A stretch of DNA of 9,599 bases from Sulfurimonas sp. Lineage in GTDB: Bacteria > Campylobacterota > Campylobacteria > Campylobacterales > Sulfurimonadaceae. Below, piece after piece: positions 1-7,306 of this stretch. The stretch's first letter is position 1. Every line of letters begins with the position of its first letter. A program made the translations under genes and the position numbers. The DNA lies in assembly GCA_015487435.1 (NCBI GenBank), contig WFPU01000197.1:1-9599 (forward strand), in the 5' to 3' direction. Under the pieces are notes generated by a model. The model ran no database searches, was not told the origin of the DNA, and worked only from the letters and a program-made list of their open reading frames with translations.

Positions 1-113
1 CTTTTATACAAAGCTACTATCATAAGTGAAAGTATTATTATTGATATCATCAACTCAACTAGTGTAAAAGCTTTTCTGCCACCAAAGTTAATGGTGCTTC
101 TTATATAGGTCAT
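1..113 (-). CDS. gspJ: Minor pseudopilin, GspJ-like, N-terminal part only
   Basis: This reading frame starts at an ATG whose last bases form an ATGA overlap with the stop of the gspI gene. It is open for 37 codons until the left window edge, so only the N-terminus is visible. The protein begins MTYIRSTINFGGRKA, then FTLVE and a hydrophobic helix, which is the class III signal of type IV-like prepilins. The expected cut is after Ala15, giving Phe16 at +1 and Glu20 at +5. The 15-residue leader is longer than those of the other pseudopilins here (5 to 8), and no other ATG, GTG or TTG lies in the leader. A pseudopilin following gspI fits GspJ, a component of the pseudopilus tip (I-J-K complex) in the periplasm. 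The prepilin call is firm; the J assignment rests on position and the FTLVELMIS helix and cannot be confirmed without the C-terminal domain. Confidence 0.75.
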   Translation of the reverse strand, partial: MTYIRSTINFGGRKAFTLVELMISIIILSLMIVALYK

Positions 114-514
114 TGAAGCTTTATTCTCATAAATGAGGCAGATCTTTTATTGATTTTAATATTTGTTGAACCTATTTCAAAAATCATTTCATTGCCCTCA
201 TCATAATCTTTCATATCTATACTCTCCAACTCTATATATTTTATATCTACTTTTGTATCAGAGAACTCTTTTGCTAATTCAGAATTTAGTTCAAAATCTG
301 TAATTAAATTTTTCATACTAGTTTTTTTGTTCTCAAATCCAAAATCTTTTTGCCTAATAAAAAAAGAGAGAGATTGATTTGCTTTGGATTTGTCTTCAAT
401 TTTAAAAAACATTAAATTAGAGTTAGCTCTCATCTCAAAAAGTGCTAAAATAACTACAGATATTATCATAACAGATATCATCACTTCTAAGAGGGTAAAA
501 GCCGCTCTATTCAT
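110..514 (-). CDS. gspI: Type II secretion minor pseudopilin GspI
   Basis: This encodes a 134-residue minor pseudopilin that would sit at the tip of the periplasmic pseudopilus with GspJ and GspK. The start MNRAA-FTLLEVMIS is a class III prepilin signal: predicted cleavage after Ala5, Phe6 at +1 and Glu10 at +5, followed by a hydrophobic helix to about residue 27. The FTLLEV form is typical of GspI/PilV-type pseudopilins. The rest (residues 30-134) is a short charged globular domain that I cannot match motif by motif. The ATG overlaps the end of gspE by 8 bases, and the TGA stop overlaps the next prepilin start as ATGA, so translation is probably coupled on both sides. No strong Shine-Dalgarno is seen. 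Prepilin identity is near certain; I rather than H or J is inferred from the N-terminal motif, size and the J-like gene that follows. Confidence 0.82.
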   Translation of the reverse strand: MNRAAFTLLEVMISVMIISVVILALFEMRANSNLMFFKIEDKSKANQSLSFFIRQKDFGFENKKTSMKNLITDFELNSELAKEFSDTKVDIKYIELESIDMKDYDEGNEMIFEIGSTNIKINKRSASFMRIKLQ

Positions 515-2018
515 GCCCTAAGCCAACTCTTATAGCCTCGTCAAGGCTTGTTTGTCCAGATATAATCATTTTATTTAATTCACTAGATATTGTTTTTAAG
601 CCATCTTCTTTTAGAGCATTTTTAATTGTATGCTCATCAGTGGTTGTTTTTAGTAAATCTTTTACTTTATCTGTTACTACTAAAAGTTCACCAATTGAGA
701 GGCGACCAATATAGCCACTGTAACCACATTCACGACACCCTATTGCTTTGTATATTAAAGCATCTTTTGATAAATTATAATCTTGTGCAAAATTTTCAGC
801 TAAGATATCTTCCTCTTTACATTTATCACATAATATACGCACTAATCTTTGAGCTAAAATTCCTAAAAGTGAAGATGAGATTAAAAATGGTTCTATCCCC
901 ATATCTGCGAGTCTTGATATTGTTGCTGGTGCTGAGTTTGTATGTAGCGTTGAGAAAACCAAATGTCCAGTTAGTGCTGATCTTATTGCTATATTAGCAG
1001 TCTCTTCATCTCTAATCTCTCCAATCATAATAACATCTGGGTCTTGACGAAGGATTGAGCGTAGAGCAGATGCAAAGGTTAAGCCAACTTTTTCATTTAC
1101 CTGAATTTGAGAGATATTATCTGATTTGTACTCAACTGGATCCTCAACCGTTATTAAATTTTTTTCAGGTGATTCAACCTCACGTAAAAAAGAGTGAAGC
1201 GAAGTTGTTTTACCACTACCTGTTGGTCCAGTTACTAAAATAATTCCATGCGATAAACGAAGAAGCTTTTTAATCTCATCAATAATTTTTATATCAAAAC
1301 CTAATTCCTCTATTTTAGGTATTTGTGAACTTTGCATAAGTAGTCTCATAACTACACGCTCTCCATAAAAGGTTGGTAATATAGAGACACGAATATCAAG
1401 TGTATTTCCTGAAATTTTTATCTGAGTACGACCATCTTGAGGAACTCTTTTCTCACTAATATCTAAGTTAGAAATAACCTTAATACGACTAATAATTAAG
1501 TTTAGTATTTTTTTATCTAACTCTGCATTTTTACAAAGCATCCCATCAATTCTAAATCTTACTTCACCTTTATGTTCACCAACTTCTATATGAATATCTG
1601 ATACTCGTTTTTTAACAGCTTGATAAAATAAAGCATTTACAAATTTAATAATTGGAGCAGACTCCTCACTTGTTAAAATATCTGTGCTTACGCGTAAAAA
1701 GTCAGTTAAAGATATATCTTCATCCTCCTCTTCACTATTTTCTTGCATCACCTCTATAGCTTTATCTGTTTTTAATTCTAAAAAGCGGTTATACAGTTGA
1801 TCAAATGAATCTTCATCTAACATTTTAAGCGGATATATCTTCTCTAACTTTGTATAAAAATTACTCGCTTGAACTAAATAACGCTCAGATAACAATGCAG
1901 TAACTTCACCATCAATCTCACTAAAAAGAAGATAATTTTTTCTAAGTAACTCGGTATCTAATTCTATAGGCTCATAAACTTCTAAAGTAAGGTCATGAAG
2001 TTGGTCTATTTTTAACAT
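507..2018 (-). CDS. gspE: Type II secretion ATPase GspE
   Basis: This is the cytoplasmic hexameric ATPase that powers pseudopilus assembly (503 residues, the usual GspE length). Visible motifs in order are: a divergent N-terminal domain (1-110) ending in an acidic run near 94-101; the segment SAPIIKFVNAL (120-130) and SDIHIE (140-145) typical of GspE; Walker A GPTGSGKTT (264-272); Asp box ITVEDPVEY (289-297); Walker B VIMIGEIRDEET (329-340); His box TGHLVFSTLHT (350-360); and a C4 zinc site with CDKC (397-400) and CREC (428-431), followed by GYSGYIGR. All catalytic residues appear intact. The ATG follows the gspD TAG with no gap, and a GAG six bases upstream may serve as the ribosome site. 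The N-terminal domain should dock on GspL. PilB of type IV pili is the main alternative, but the secretin and GspC context argues for GspE. Confidence 0.97.
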   Translation of the reverse strand: MLKIDQLHDLTLEVYEPIELDTELLRKNYLLFSEIDGEVTALLSERYLVQASNFYTKLEKIYPLKMLDEDSFDQLYNRFLELKTDKAIEVMQENSEEEDEDISLTDFLRVSTDILTSEESAPIIKFVNALFYQAVKKRVSDIHIEVGEHKGEVRFRIDGMLCKNAELDKKILNLIISRIKVISNLDISEKRVPQDGRTQIKISGNTLDIRVSILPTFYGERVVMRLLMQSSQIPKIEELGFDIKIIDEIKKLLRLSHGIILVTGPTGSGKTTSLHSFLREVESPEKNLITVEDPVEYKSDNISQIQVNEKVGLTFASALRSILRQDPDVIMIGEIRDEETANIAIRSALTGHLVFSTLHTNSAPATISRLADMGIEPFLISSSLLGILAQRLVRILCDKCKEEDILAENFAQDYNLSKDALIYKAIGCRECGYSGYIGRLSIGELLVVTDKVKDLLKTTTDEHTIKNALKEDGLKTISSELNKMIISGQTSLDEAIRVGLGHE

Positions 2019-3875
2019 CTAAAACTCATCTTCTTCAACTATACTTTCATCTAATTTTTTGTTATTATCATATTTCAAACCTTTTTCCTCTATACGTTTA
2101 AATACTTCTTTATTGTACTTTTTTTGAAGGTTTGCGAGCATTCCTAAATCTTTTTGTAGTTGTGATAATTTTTCACTTTTTTCTATAATATATGGTGTTA
2201 AAATTACTACTAAATTATCACTTTCATTTGTAACGGTAGTATAAGCAAATAGCATATCACCAATACCAGGGATTGATCCTAAAATTGGAACAGCAGACCT
2301 ATATTCTACCTCATAACTTTTTACAAGCCCACCAATTACAATGCTTTCAGCATGACGAAGTATTGCTTGAGTCTTAATCTCTTGTTTTGAAGTAACAGGT
2401 TGTCCTGTTGCATTGCTAGCTCCATCATCTAAAACATTCTCTAAAATAGCTTCAACTTTTAAAGTAACTTTTTCAGATGAAGATACTCTAGGTGTAATTG
2501 TCAAAGTTAAACCCACATCTTCACGCTTAAAACTATTGTTAGTTTGACCAGCAACCACAGTGCTACCGGTTGAAACAGAGATTGTTTTACCAACATATAT
2601 TGACGATTCTTGATTATTTATACAAAGTATTGATGGGTTTGAAATTGATTTACTAGCACCCTTTTCTTCAAGAAAAGCTAAAGTTGCACCTAAAGCAAAA
2701 CCTTTACTCAAACCTTCTGTTTCTAACAATGTAGTTAAGCCTGTAATATCACCAACAGGACTGACACCACCAAAGGCAGTAGATAAAGCATACAATCCAC
2801 CACTTGATAACGATGCAGCATCAAACCCATATTTGATACCTAGATTATCACTATTGTTTTTATTTATCTCTATAATTCTAGCTTGAATATATACCTGATA
2901 TTTTTCCTTATCTAACTCATCAATGATTAACTTTATCCCTTTTAGAATTACAGGATCACCAATTGCTATAATTGCATTTATTTCACTACTCGCACTCAGA
3001 TTTGGCTTCATAGTTGGGTCTGCAAAAGTTTGTTTTGAGATAATCTCATTTAAAGATTTTAAAACAGATATTGCATCAGAATTTTTTAGTGCGTATATTT
3101 TGACGCCATTGCTTGCTGTTGATTCTACATCAAGAGTTTTTATTAATTGCTCAAGTTTTTGTATATTTTGTTTAATTCCTATAAGTATTAAACTATTGGT
3201 ATTATCATCTAAAACTATATTTATTTTTTGAGAAGCTATTTTTGTATTAAAAAGAGATTTAACTATTGTTGTTAATTTAGTTTGTACCTTTTTTGCCTCA
3301 ACATTATCTATATGGATAACCTTAACTATATAATTTGTATTAATAGCTATATCTTTTATTACCCTTTTTATGGTCTCTATATTTTTTGGGTAATCAGTAA
3401 TTAGAATCATATTTGATTCTTTCATTGTCATAAGTTTTGCAGTTTTAGAGATAAGATAACGAATTTTTGCTGCTACAATATCTACATTTTCACCATCTAT
3501 TTTTATACTTTGTGTAACCATAAGTGAACCATAAGCTTTTTTGCCCTGATTTATAACTTTTGTATTGTGTTTTGCAGCATCAACGGAACGTACTACCTCA
3601 AAAATTGAGCCTTTTTCTATAAGTGTATACCCTTTTGTTTCTAAAACAGATATCAATATACCCATTAGCTCAGTATCATAAATTGGTGCATTACTTATTA
3701 AGTTTACTGTCCCAACTATCTTATTGTTTATTAAAATATTTTTCTTTGTTATCTTAGATATTAATTTTACAAAGTCATTTATTTGTAAATTTGAAAAATT
3801 TACATTAACCTTTTGTTTTGCATCTATACTCATTACTACAAGCGCACTTATCAGTAAAAATTTAATTAATTTCAT
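2019..3875 (-). CDS. gspD: Type II secretion outer-membrane secretin GspD
   Basis: This is the secretin that forms the multimeric outer-membrane channel (618 residues, slightly short for GspD). A Sec signal peptide is visible (MKLIKFLLISALVVMSIDA, cut near residue 19). There is no lipobox cysteine, so it is not a lipoprotein. An N0 domain (about 22-95) and three repeated N1-N3 domains follow (about 118-180, 182-250, 256-325); the NTNSLILIG stretch at 225-233 is characteristic. The secretin core spans about 328-565 and contains VGLTLTITPRV (454-464) and the signature VPILGSIPGIG (529-539) with DNLVVILTPYII (553-564). The 53-residue tail is charged and ends in acidic residues. A strong GGAG seven bases before the ATG supports this start. 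The gene overlaps gspC by 14 bases and abuts gspE. GspC is the expected N0 partner. Confidence 0.97.
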   Translation of the reverse strand: MKLIKFLLISALVVMSIDAKQKVNVNFSNLQINDFVKLISKITKKNILINNKIVGTVNLISNAPIYDTELMGILISVLETKGYTLIEKGSIFEVVRSVDAAKHNTKVINQGKKAYGSLMVTQSIKIDGENVDIVAAKIRYLISKTAKLMTMKESNMILITDYPKNIETIKRVIKDIAINTNYIVKVIHIDNVEAKKVQTKLTTIVKSLFNTKIASQKINIVLDDNTNSLILIGIKQNIQKLEQLIKTLDVESTASNGVKIYALKNSDAISVLKSLNEIISKQTFADPTMKPNLSASSEINAIIAIGDPVILKGIKLIIDELDKEKYQVYIQARIIEINKNNSDNLGIKYGFDAASLSSGGLYALSTAFGGVSPVGDITGLTTLLETEGLSKGFALGATLAFLEEKGASKSISNPSILCINNQESSIYVGKTISVSTGSTVVAGQTNNSFKREDVGLTLTITPRVSSSEKVTLKVEAILENVLDDGASNATGQPVTSKQEIKTQAILRHAESIVIGGLVKSYEVEYRSAVPILGSIPGIGDMLFAYTTVTNESDNLVVILTPYIIEKSEKLSQLQKDLGMLANLQKKYNKEVFKRIEEKGLKYDNNKKLDESIVEEDEF

Positions 3876-4677
3876 ACACTATCTCCCTCTCAATTCCATT
3901 ACGAATTATTACAATTTGTATTAGGTCTAAATTATTCAGTTTTGCATATATATCTAAAGCATCTCTATAAGATTTCAAAACTACATTATTTGCTTTTATA
4001 ATTAAATCACCTTTTTGCAGTCCTAAAGTTGCCATATTAGAACTCGGATCTATTTTAACAACTTTAAAACCTTTTAATTTTTCATTTTCTTTTACCTCTA
4101 TTATAGATATCTCTTTCCATATCTGCTTAGGGTTTTTAGAGTAAAAAGTTATATCGTCTCTTGTTACAACTTTTTGAGATACCACCTCATCTTTTTCATA
4201 TTGATTATTTTTTATATCTAAAAGTAGCTTATTACTTTTACTCTCTAACTCAAGCCAAAGTATATACTCTTTGAAATTTTTTTCAAATGTTGCATTTTTA
4301 TTTGCTATTTTTATTAAAGTATACCCAGAATAAGTTTCACCAACTTCAATAATTGTAGTGTTTTTAGGGGAAGATTTTAATGCAACAATCACAAATCCAG
4401 AACCATCTATACCATACAACCCTTTTAAAAGCATTTTTTTAATACTAGGAATATTTTTATTTGAAGTTTGAGTCTCTTGTTTTGCTACCGCATCTAAAAT
4501 CATATTTTTAAAATCTACTCTTTGGTATTTTGGCTGATAATTATTTTCTAAATTTAACTCTTTTGAATCACTTGGAAGTAAAAATAAAAGTCCTAATGAA
4601 ACACTTTTTGCTATCAATAATAATAAAAGTAATTTAAAAAATATTTTTAAATATCTAGAGTTTGAAAGTTTTATCAT
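3862..4677 (-). CDS. gspC: Type II secretion inner-membrane clamp protein GspC
   Basis: GspC links the inner-membrane platform to the periplasmic N0 domain of the secretin and may recognise substrates. The 271-residue protein has a short cytoplasmic N-terminus and one membrane helix (about 13-34). An HR-type beta domain follows (about 80-145: LKGLYGIDGSGFVIVAL, then GETYSGYTLIKI). The C-terminal PDZ domain (about 198-271) includes GFKVVKIDPSSNMATLGLQ, the carrier loop GDLIIKANNVVL and a final strand VIIRNG. This order of helix, HR and PDZ is that of GspC. It lies directly before gspD, as in classical T2SS operons, and overlaps it by 14 bases. It overlaps the gspN-like gene upstream by 23 bases. 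The first Met is the only plausible start because the next Met (59) lies beyond the membrane helix. Sequence similarity to proteobacterial GspC is low, but the architecture is clear. Confidence 0.88.
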   Translation of the reverse strand: MIKLSNSRYLKIFFKLLLLLLIAKSVSLGLLFLLPSDSKELNLENNYQPKYQRVDFKNMILDAVAKQETQTSNKNIPSIKKMLLKGLYGIDGSGFVIVALKSSPKNTTIIEVGETYSGYTLIKIANKNATFEKNFKEYILWLELESKSNKLLLDIKNNQYEKDEVVSQKVVTRDDITFYSKNPKQIWKEISIIEVKENEKLKGFKVVKIDPSSNMATLGLQKGDLIIKANNVVLKSYRDALDIYAKLNNLDLIQIVIIRNGIEREIVYEIN

Positions 4678-5203
4678 AACTATAAACCCCCGTATCTAAT
4701 CTCTTTAAATCTCTTAAAGTTGATTTAAAATCTTTTTTCATAATACTCGAAGCTTCTAGGTCTAAATGTAAATGTAAATTTGTAAGATTAAACTTAGCCT
4801 CTACTTTACCAAATTCGCCATTAGCCTGTGCTTTTATATTTAATGGATTAAATATAGAGTAGCTTATATACAAATTACTAATATTTGTTGGGGTTAATGA
4901 AGAGAGTGCTGATGAAAGTTTAATATTTGTTAAATTGATACTATTATAGAATCCAAATATTTTTATTTTCATCTCTTGTATTTTAGCAGTTTCAATCTCT
5001 TTAGTAAAAACAACAGCATCTTTAATATCTAGATATAAACCGTTTTCTTGAAGTTTTTCATCACTTATAACTATACCATAAGGACTAAGTTTATTCTCTA
5101 ATAGATAATAAACTGCTATTTTAGGGGTAAAATAAATCAATGCTAAAATAAAAAATAGTGTGTAGCTAATATATTTTAAAGGACGACGAAAGGGCATTAC
5201 CAT
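4655..5203 (-). CDS. gspN: GspN-like accessory protein of the T2SS platform
   Basis: This 182-residue protein has a basic N-terminus (MVMPFRRPLK), one membrane helix (about 12-34) and a periplasmic part rich in alternating hydrophobic beta-strands. Examples are NGLYLDIKDAVVF, SINLTNIKLSSAL, NISNLYISYSIF and EFGKVEAKFNL, ending with LRDLKRLDTGVYSYDKTFKL. That pattern of stacked strands after one helix resembles GspN (T2SSN family, AsmA-like). The slot directly after gspM is where gspN sits in classical clusters. Canonical GspN is about 250 residues, so this one is short, and no single motif is diagnostic. Its role even in well-studied systems is unclear, and some T2SS lack it. The gene overlaps gspM by 7 bases and gspC by 23. 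If not GspN, it is a lineage-specific inner-membrane T2SS component. Confidence 0.6.
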   Translation of the reverse strand: MVMPFRRPLKYISYTLFFILALIYFTPKIAVYYLLENKLSPYGIVISDEKLQENGLYLDIKDAVVFTKEIETAKIQEMKIKIFGFYNSINLTNIKLSSALSSLTPTNISNLYISYSIFNPLNIKAQANGEFGKVEAKFNLTNLHLHLDLEASSIMKKDFKSTLRDLKRLDTGVYSYDKTFKL

Positions 5204-5604
5204 CTTATCTCCATCTCAAAACTAGCTTTTGATTTATTTAATTTTTTTATTTTCATACTTGTAACATTGTAAGTACCATTTAAGATATTGGTCATTAAAA
5301 AATCAAGTGCTCTTTTACCCATCTTTTTACTCTCTAAAGAGACTGAATTTTTCTTAAATTTAACATCAAGTTTTGCCTCTTTTAATATTTTTTGATTTAA
5401 TATTCTTTTTAAGTTTTTTTGGGAAGAACTGTTTTTTAAATATACTTTTTTCAGTCCACTAAGTTCGTTCGCAATTTTTGAACTCTCTTTAAAAGATACT
5501 TTAGATTCTCTTAATTCAGTTTTAGCAGAGTTCAAACTAAAGATACTCATTGCTAATATACTTACAAGCAATAAACCAATATATATAGGGTTTATAGCTC
5601 TCAT
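5197..5604 (-). CDS. gspM: Type II secretion platform protein GspM
   Basis: This is a bitopic inner-membrane protein of 135 residues with a membrane helix at about 6-24. A charged helical stretch follows (about 26-75, lysine/serine rich). The C-terminal domain of about 60 residues has alternating helix and strand (ILKEAKLDVKFKKNSVSLES, ALDFLMTNIL, VTSMKIKKLN, KASFEMEIRW), as expected for the ferredoxin-like periplasmic domain of GspM. GspM partners GspL, stabilises it and helps position the ATPase. The start overlaps the gspL stop as ATGA and has a strong AAAGG seven bases upstream. GspM sequences diverge widely, so the call rests on size, topology and position between gspL and the gspN-like gene. 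The related PilO-type fold is an alternative name for the same architecture. Confidence 0.78.
   Translation of the reverse strand: MRAINPIYIGLLLVSILAMSIFSLNSAKTELRESKVSFKESSKIANELSGLKKVYLKNSSSQKNLKRILNQKILKEAKLDVKFKKNSVSLESKKMGKRALDFLMTNILNGTYNVTSMKIKKLNKSKASFEMEIRW
5209..5212 (-). promoter_or_regulatory. Ribosome binding site of the gspN-like gene
   Basis: GGAG on the minus strand sits five bases before the ATG at 5203, inside the end of gspM. It favours this start over the second in-frame ATG two codons later, for which the spacing would be eleven bases. Confidence 0.65.
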
Positions 5605-6398
5605 GAATCAACCTTTAATATTTTGTTTTTATATGTAATGGTTTTTATATTTTTTTGCTTTAGCGCTTTTGACATCTCTTCTCTAAATTTTGTTTGTGTT
5701 TCATGGATAGATTTATACTTTTTTAAAATAGCTTTATTTTGAAGCATTGTAGGCTTTAATTTGTGCTCTATAGTCAGTTCTTTTATTTGAGTCTGAACCT
5801 TTTTTATGTCTGATTTAACAATAAAAAGTTCACTCAAGATTAAAACAATAAAAATAACTATCACCGCAGCTATCTTTTTTAGACTAGTACCATCTACTAT
5901 ATGCCCAAATTGTTGCAAACTAATTGTGTGATTTGAAAGTTTTATATTTTTGAGATTTAAAGTTCCTTTTTCCTCTATCCAACAACATGGAACCAAGGTT
6001 ACAATTGAATCTTTTACATAGATGCTTTGTCTCTCATTAATTTTCATAGCGCCATCCATCTTATCTAACTCACTTTGAGCAAAATGGATTGAAGATATAT
6101 GGTTAGGAGTTATACCTTTAGTTATTAACAGATCTAAAATAACTTTGTCTTCATAAGCAAAGATATAGAACGCTTCATCCTCTTTATAAACACTATAACT
6201 ATAATCTCCATCTGGTAAAATATCTTCAAATAAGCTGACAAGAAGTTTTTTTGCATCACGAACATACTTTACAGGTAGTTTAATTTTTTTTACCCAATAG
6301 AGTGATGGAGAGAGTATAATATCTAACTTTTCATCACCAACTACTATATCTGTGTGTGGATCTAAAAAGATTATTTTTTTATTTTGATTAAATTTCAT
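5601..6398 (-). CDS. gspL: Type II secretion platform protein GspL, short form
   Basis: GspL anchors the ATPase GspE through its cytoplasmic actin-like domain and binds GspM in the periplasm. From the ATG used here the protein has 265 residues. It comprises a cytoplasmic domain (about 1-172), a membrane helix (IAAVIVIFIVLILSELFIV, about 176-194), a lysine-rich probable coiled coil (about 195-245) and only about 20 further residues. Canonical GspL has around 400 residues with a full ferredoxin-like periplasmic domain, so most of that domain is missing. The stop overlaps the gspM ATG as ATGA, and I see no frameshift. The start is uncertain. An ATG at 6422 would add eight residues and extend the gspK overlap from 11 to 35 bases. 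Neither start has a well-spaced ribosome site: AAAGG lies 14 bases before this ATG, and only a distant GAG precedes the longer one. Position between gspK and gspM supports the assignment. Confidence 0.78.
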   Translation of the reverse strand: MKFNQNKKIIFLDPHTDIVVGDEKLDIILSPSLYWVKKIKLPVKYVRDAKKLLVSLFEDILPDGDYSYSVYKEDEAFYIFAYEDKVILDLLITKGITPNHISSIHFAQSELDKMDGAMKINERQSIYVKDSIVTLVPCCWIEEKGTLNLKNIKLSNHTISLQQFGHIVDGTSLKKIAAVIVIFIVLILSELFIVKSDIKKVQTQIKELTIEHKLKPTMLQNKAILKKYKSIHETQTKFREEMSKALKQKNIKTITYKNKILKVDS

Positions 6399-7302
6399 AA
6401 TAAAAATTATACCCTTTCCCATTCACGATATCATACTCAAAGGCTACCTTCGCATTAAGTGAATCTTGAATTATCTCTAATTTAACATATATGTATGGTT
6501 CATAATAGCTTGTTTTAAAATTTTTTAAAATTTTAATCTGTTCATCATCTAATTTTGGTGGATTATCTTTAGTGTAAGTTCCTGCATAATGAGTTAAAGC
6601 TTTAGCCTCTTCATTACTAATTCCAAGCATCAATTTCCAAACTTCAACAGATGCATAATTTAAATCAATCTTTACACTTGTGTCATGTGTAAAATAAAAA
6701 ATATCCTCAAACTTCACTTTGGATAAAGAGTTATCATAAAAACTATTTGTATAAAAGTCATTAAACTCTAGTAGATGCTCATAACTTGTGATGTAATCCC
6801 TAAACAAAGTGGGTTTTTCATTAAATATATCACTATAGTAACTATTATCTTTTTTTATTCCACCCATACCATCTAATAAGATATCTACATATGCTGGATT
6901 TACCATCTTAGTTGACATATACTCTTTAAGTGCTAGCACTTTTTGGTTATTTAAATATGTAGAATTAAAATCATATAGGGTATTAGGATTAAATTTTGCT
7001 CTTGCACTACTTAATTCTAAAGCTATTTTAATATCTGCGTACTCTATTGGAACAAATGAGGTTTGAGATAAAAACATAAATAATTCTGTTTGTGATTTTA
7101 TTTGATTTAATTCTTTTGAAGTTTTTAAAATATTTAAAATATCTTCTAAAATTACATTTGTTTGAAGTAAGAAAATTTCTTTTTTTAATCTCTCTTGTGC
7201 ATTATTTGTATATTTTAATCCAATTCCAATACTAAGAGTTATTGCCATTATAAACATCATAGTTATTAGAAGTGCTATAGCATTTTTTCTTAATTTCAAC
7301 AT
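6388..7302 (-). CDS. gspK: Type II secretion tip pseudopilin GspK
   Basis: GspK is the largest minor pseudopilin and caps the pseudopilus. This 304-residue protein starts MLKLRKNA-IALLITMMF, with predicted cleavage after Ala8. The +5 position is Ile rather than Glu, the known GspK exception. After the hydrophobic helix (to about 29) come segments matching the GspK alpha-domain: AKFNPNTL (102-109) corresponds to the usual G-K-x-N-x-N-x-L, and KIDLNYASVEVWKLMLGIS (211-229) is the N-x-N-T-A-x-x-x-V-L helix-hairpin-like motif. A SYEHLLEF element (173-180) lies between them. The end is a small beta-region (270-304). It starts 5 bases after the gspF stop codon ends, with a GAG about eight bases before the ATG, and overlaps gspL at its end. 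Length and topology agree with the family. Confidence 0.9.
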   Translation of the reverse strand: MLKLRKNAIALLITMMFIMAITLSIGIGLKYTNNAQERLKKEIFLLQTNVILEDILNILKTSKELNQIKSQTELFMFLSQTSFVPIEYADIKIALELSSARAKFNPNTLYDFNSTYLNNQKVLALKEYMSTKMVNPAYVDILLDGMGGIKKDNSYYSDIFNEKPTLFRDYITSYEHLLEFNDFYTNSFYDNSLSKVKFEDIFYFTHDTSVKIDLNYASVEVWKLMLGISNEEAKALTHYAGTYTKDNPPKLDDEQIKILKNFKTSYYEPYIYVKLEIIQDSLNAKVAFEYDIVNGKGYNFYYEI

Positions 7303-7306
7303 CTTA

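Noticed and set aside
66..75. Ten-base palindrome AAAAGCTTTT
   Set aside because: It is the codons for Lys-Ala-Phe in the prepilin leader and is too short and central in a gene to be an operator.
626..1243. Two plus-strand open frames opposite gspE
   Set aside because: They lie antisense to the highly conserved ATPase core, have leucine/tyrosine-rich sequences typical of antisense reading and match no family.
2923..3924. Plus-strand open frames opposite gspD and the gspC end
   Set aside because: They are antisense to confident secretin coding sequence and have phenylalanine/isoleucine-rich low-complexity translations.
6515..6540. Repeated TTTTAAAATTTT tracts resembling an AT inverted repeat (also near 7125-7142)
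   Set aside because: They lie inside gspK and encode lysine/leucine/phenylalanine-rich helices; chance palindromes are expected at this base composition.
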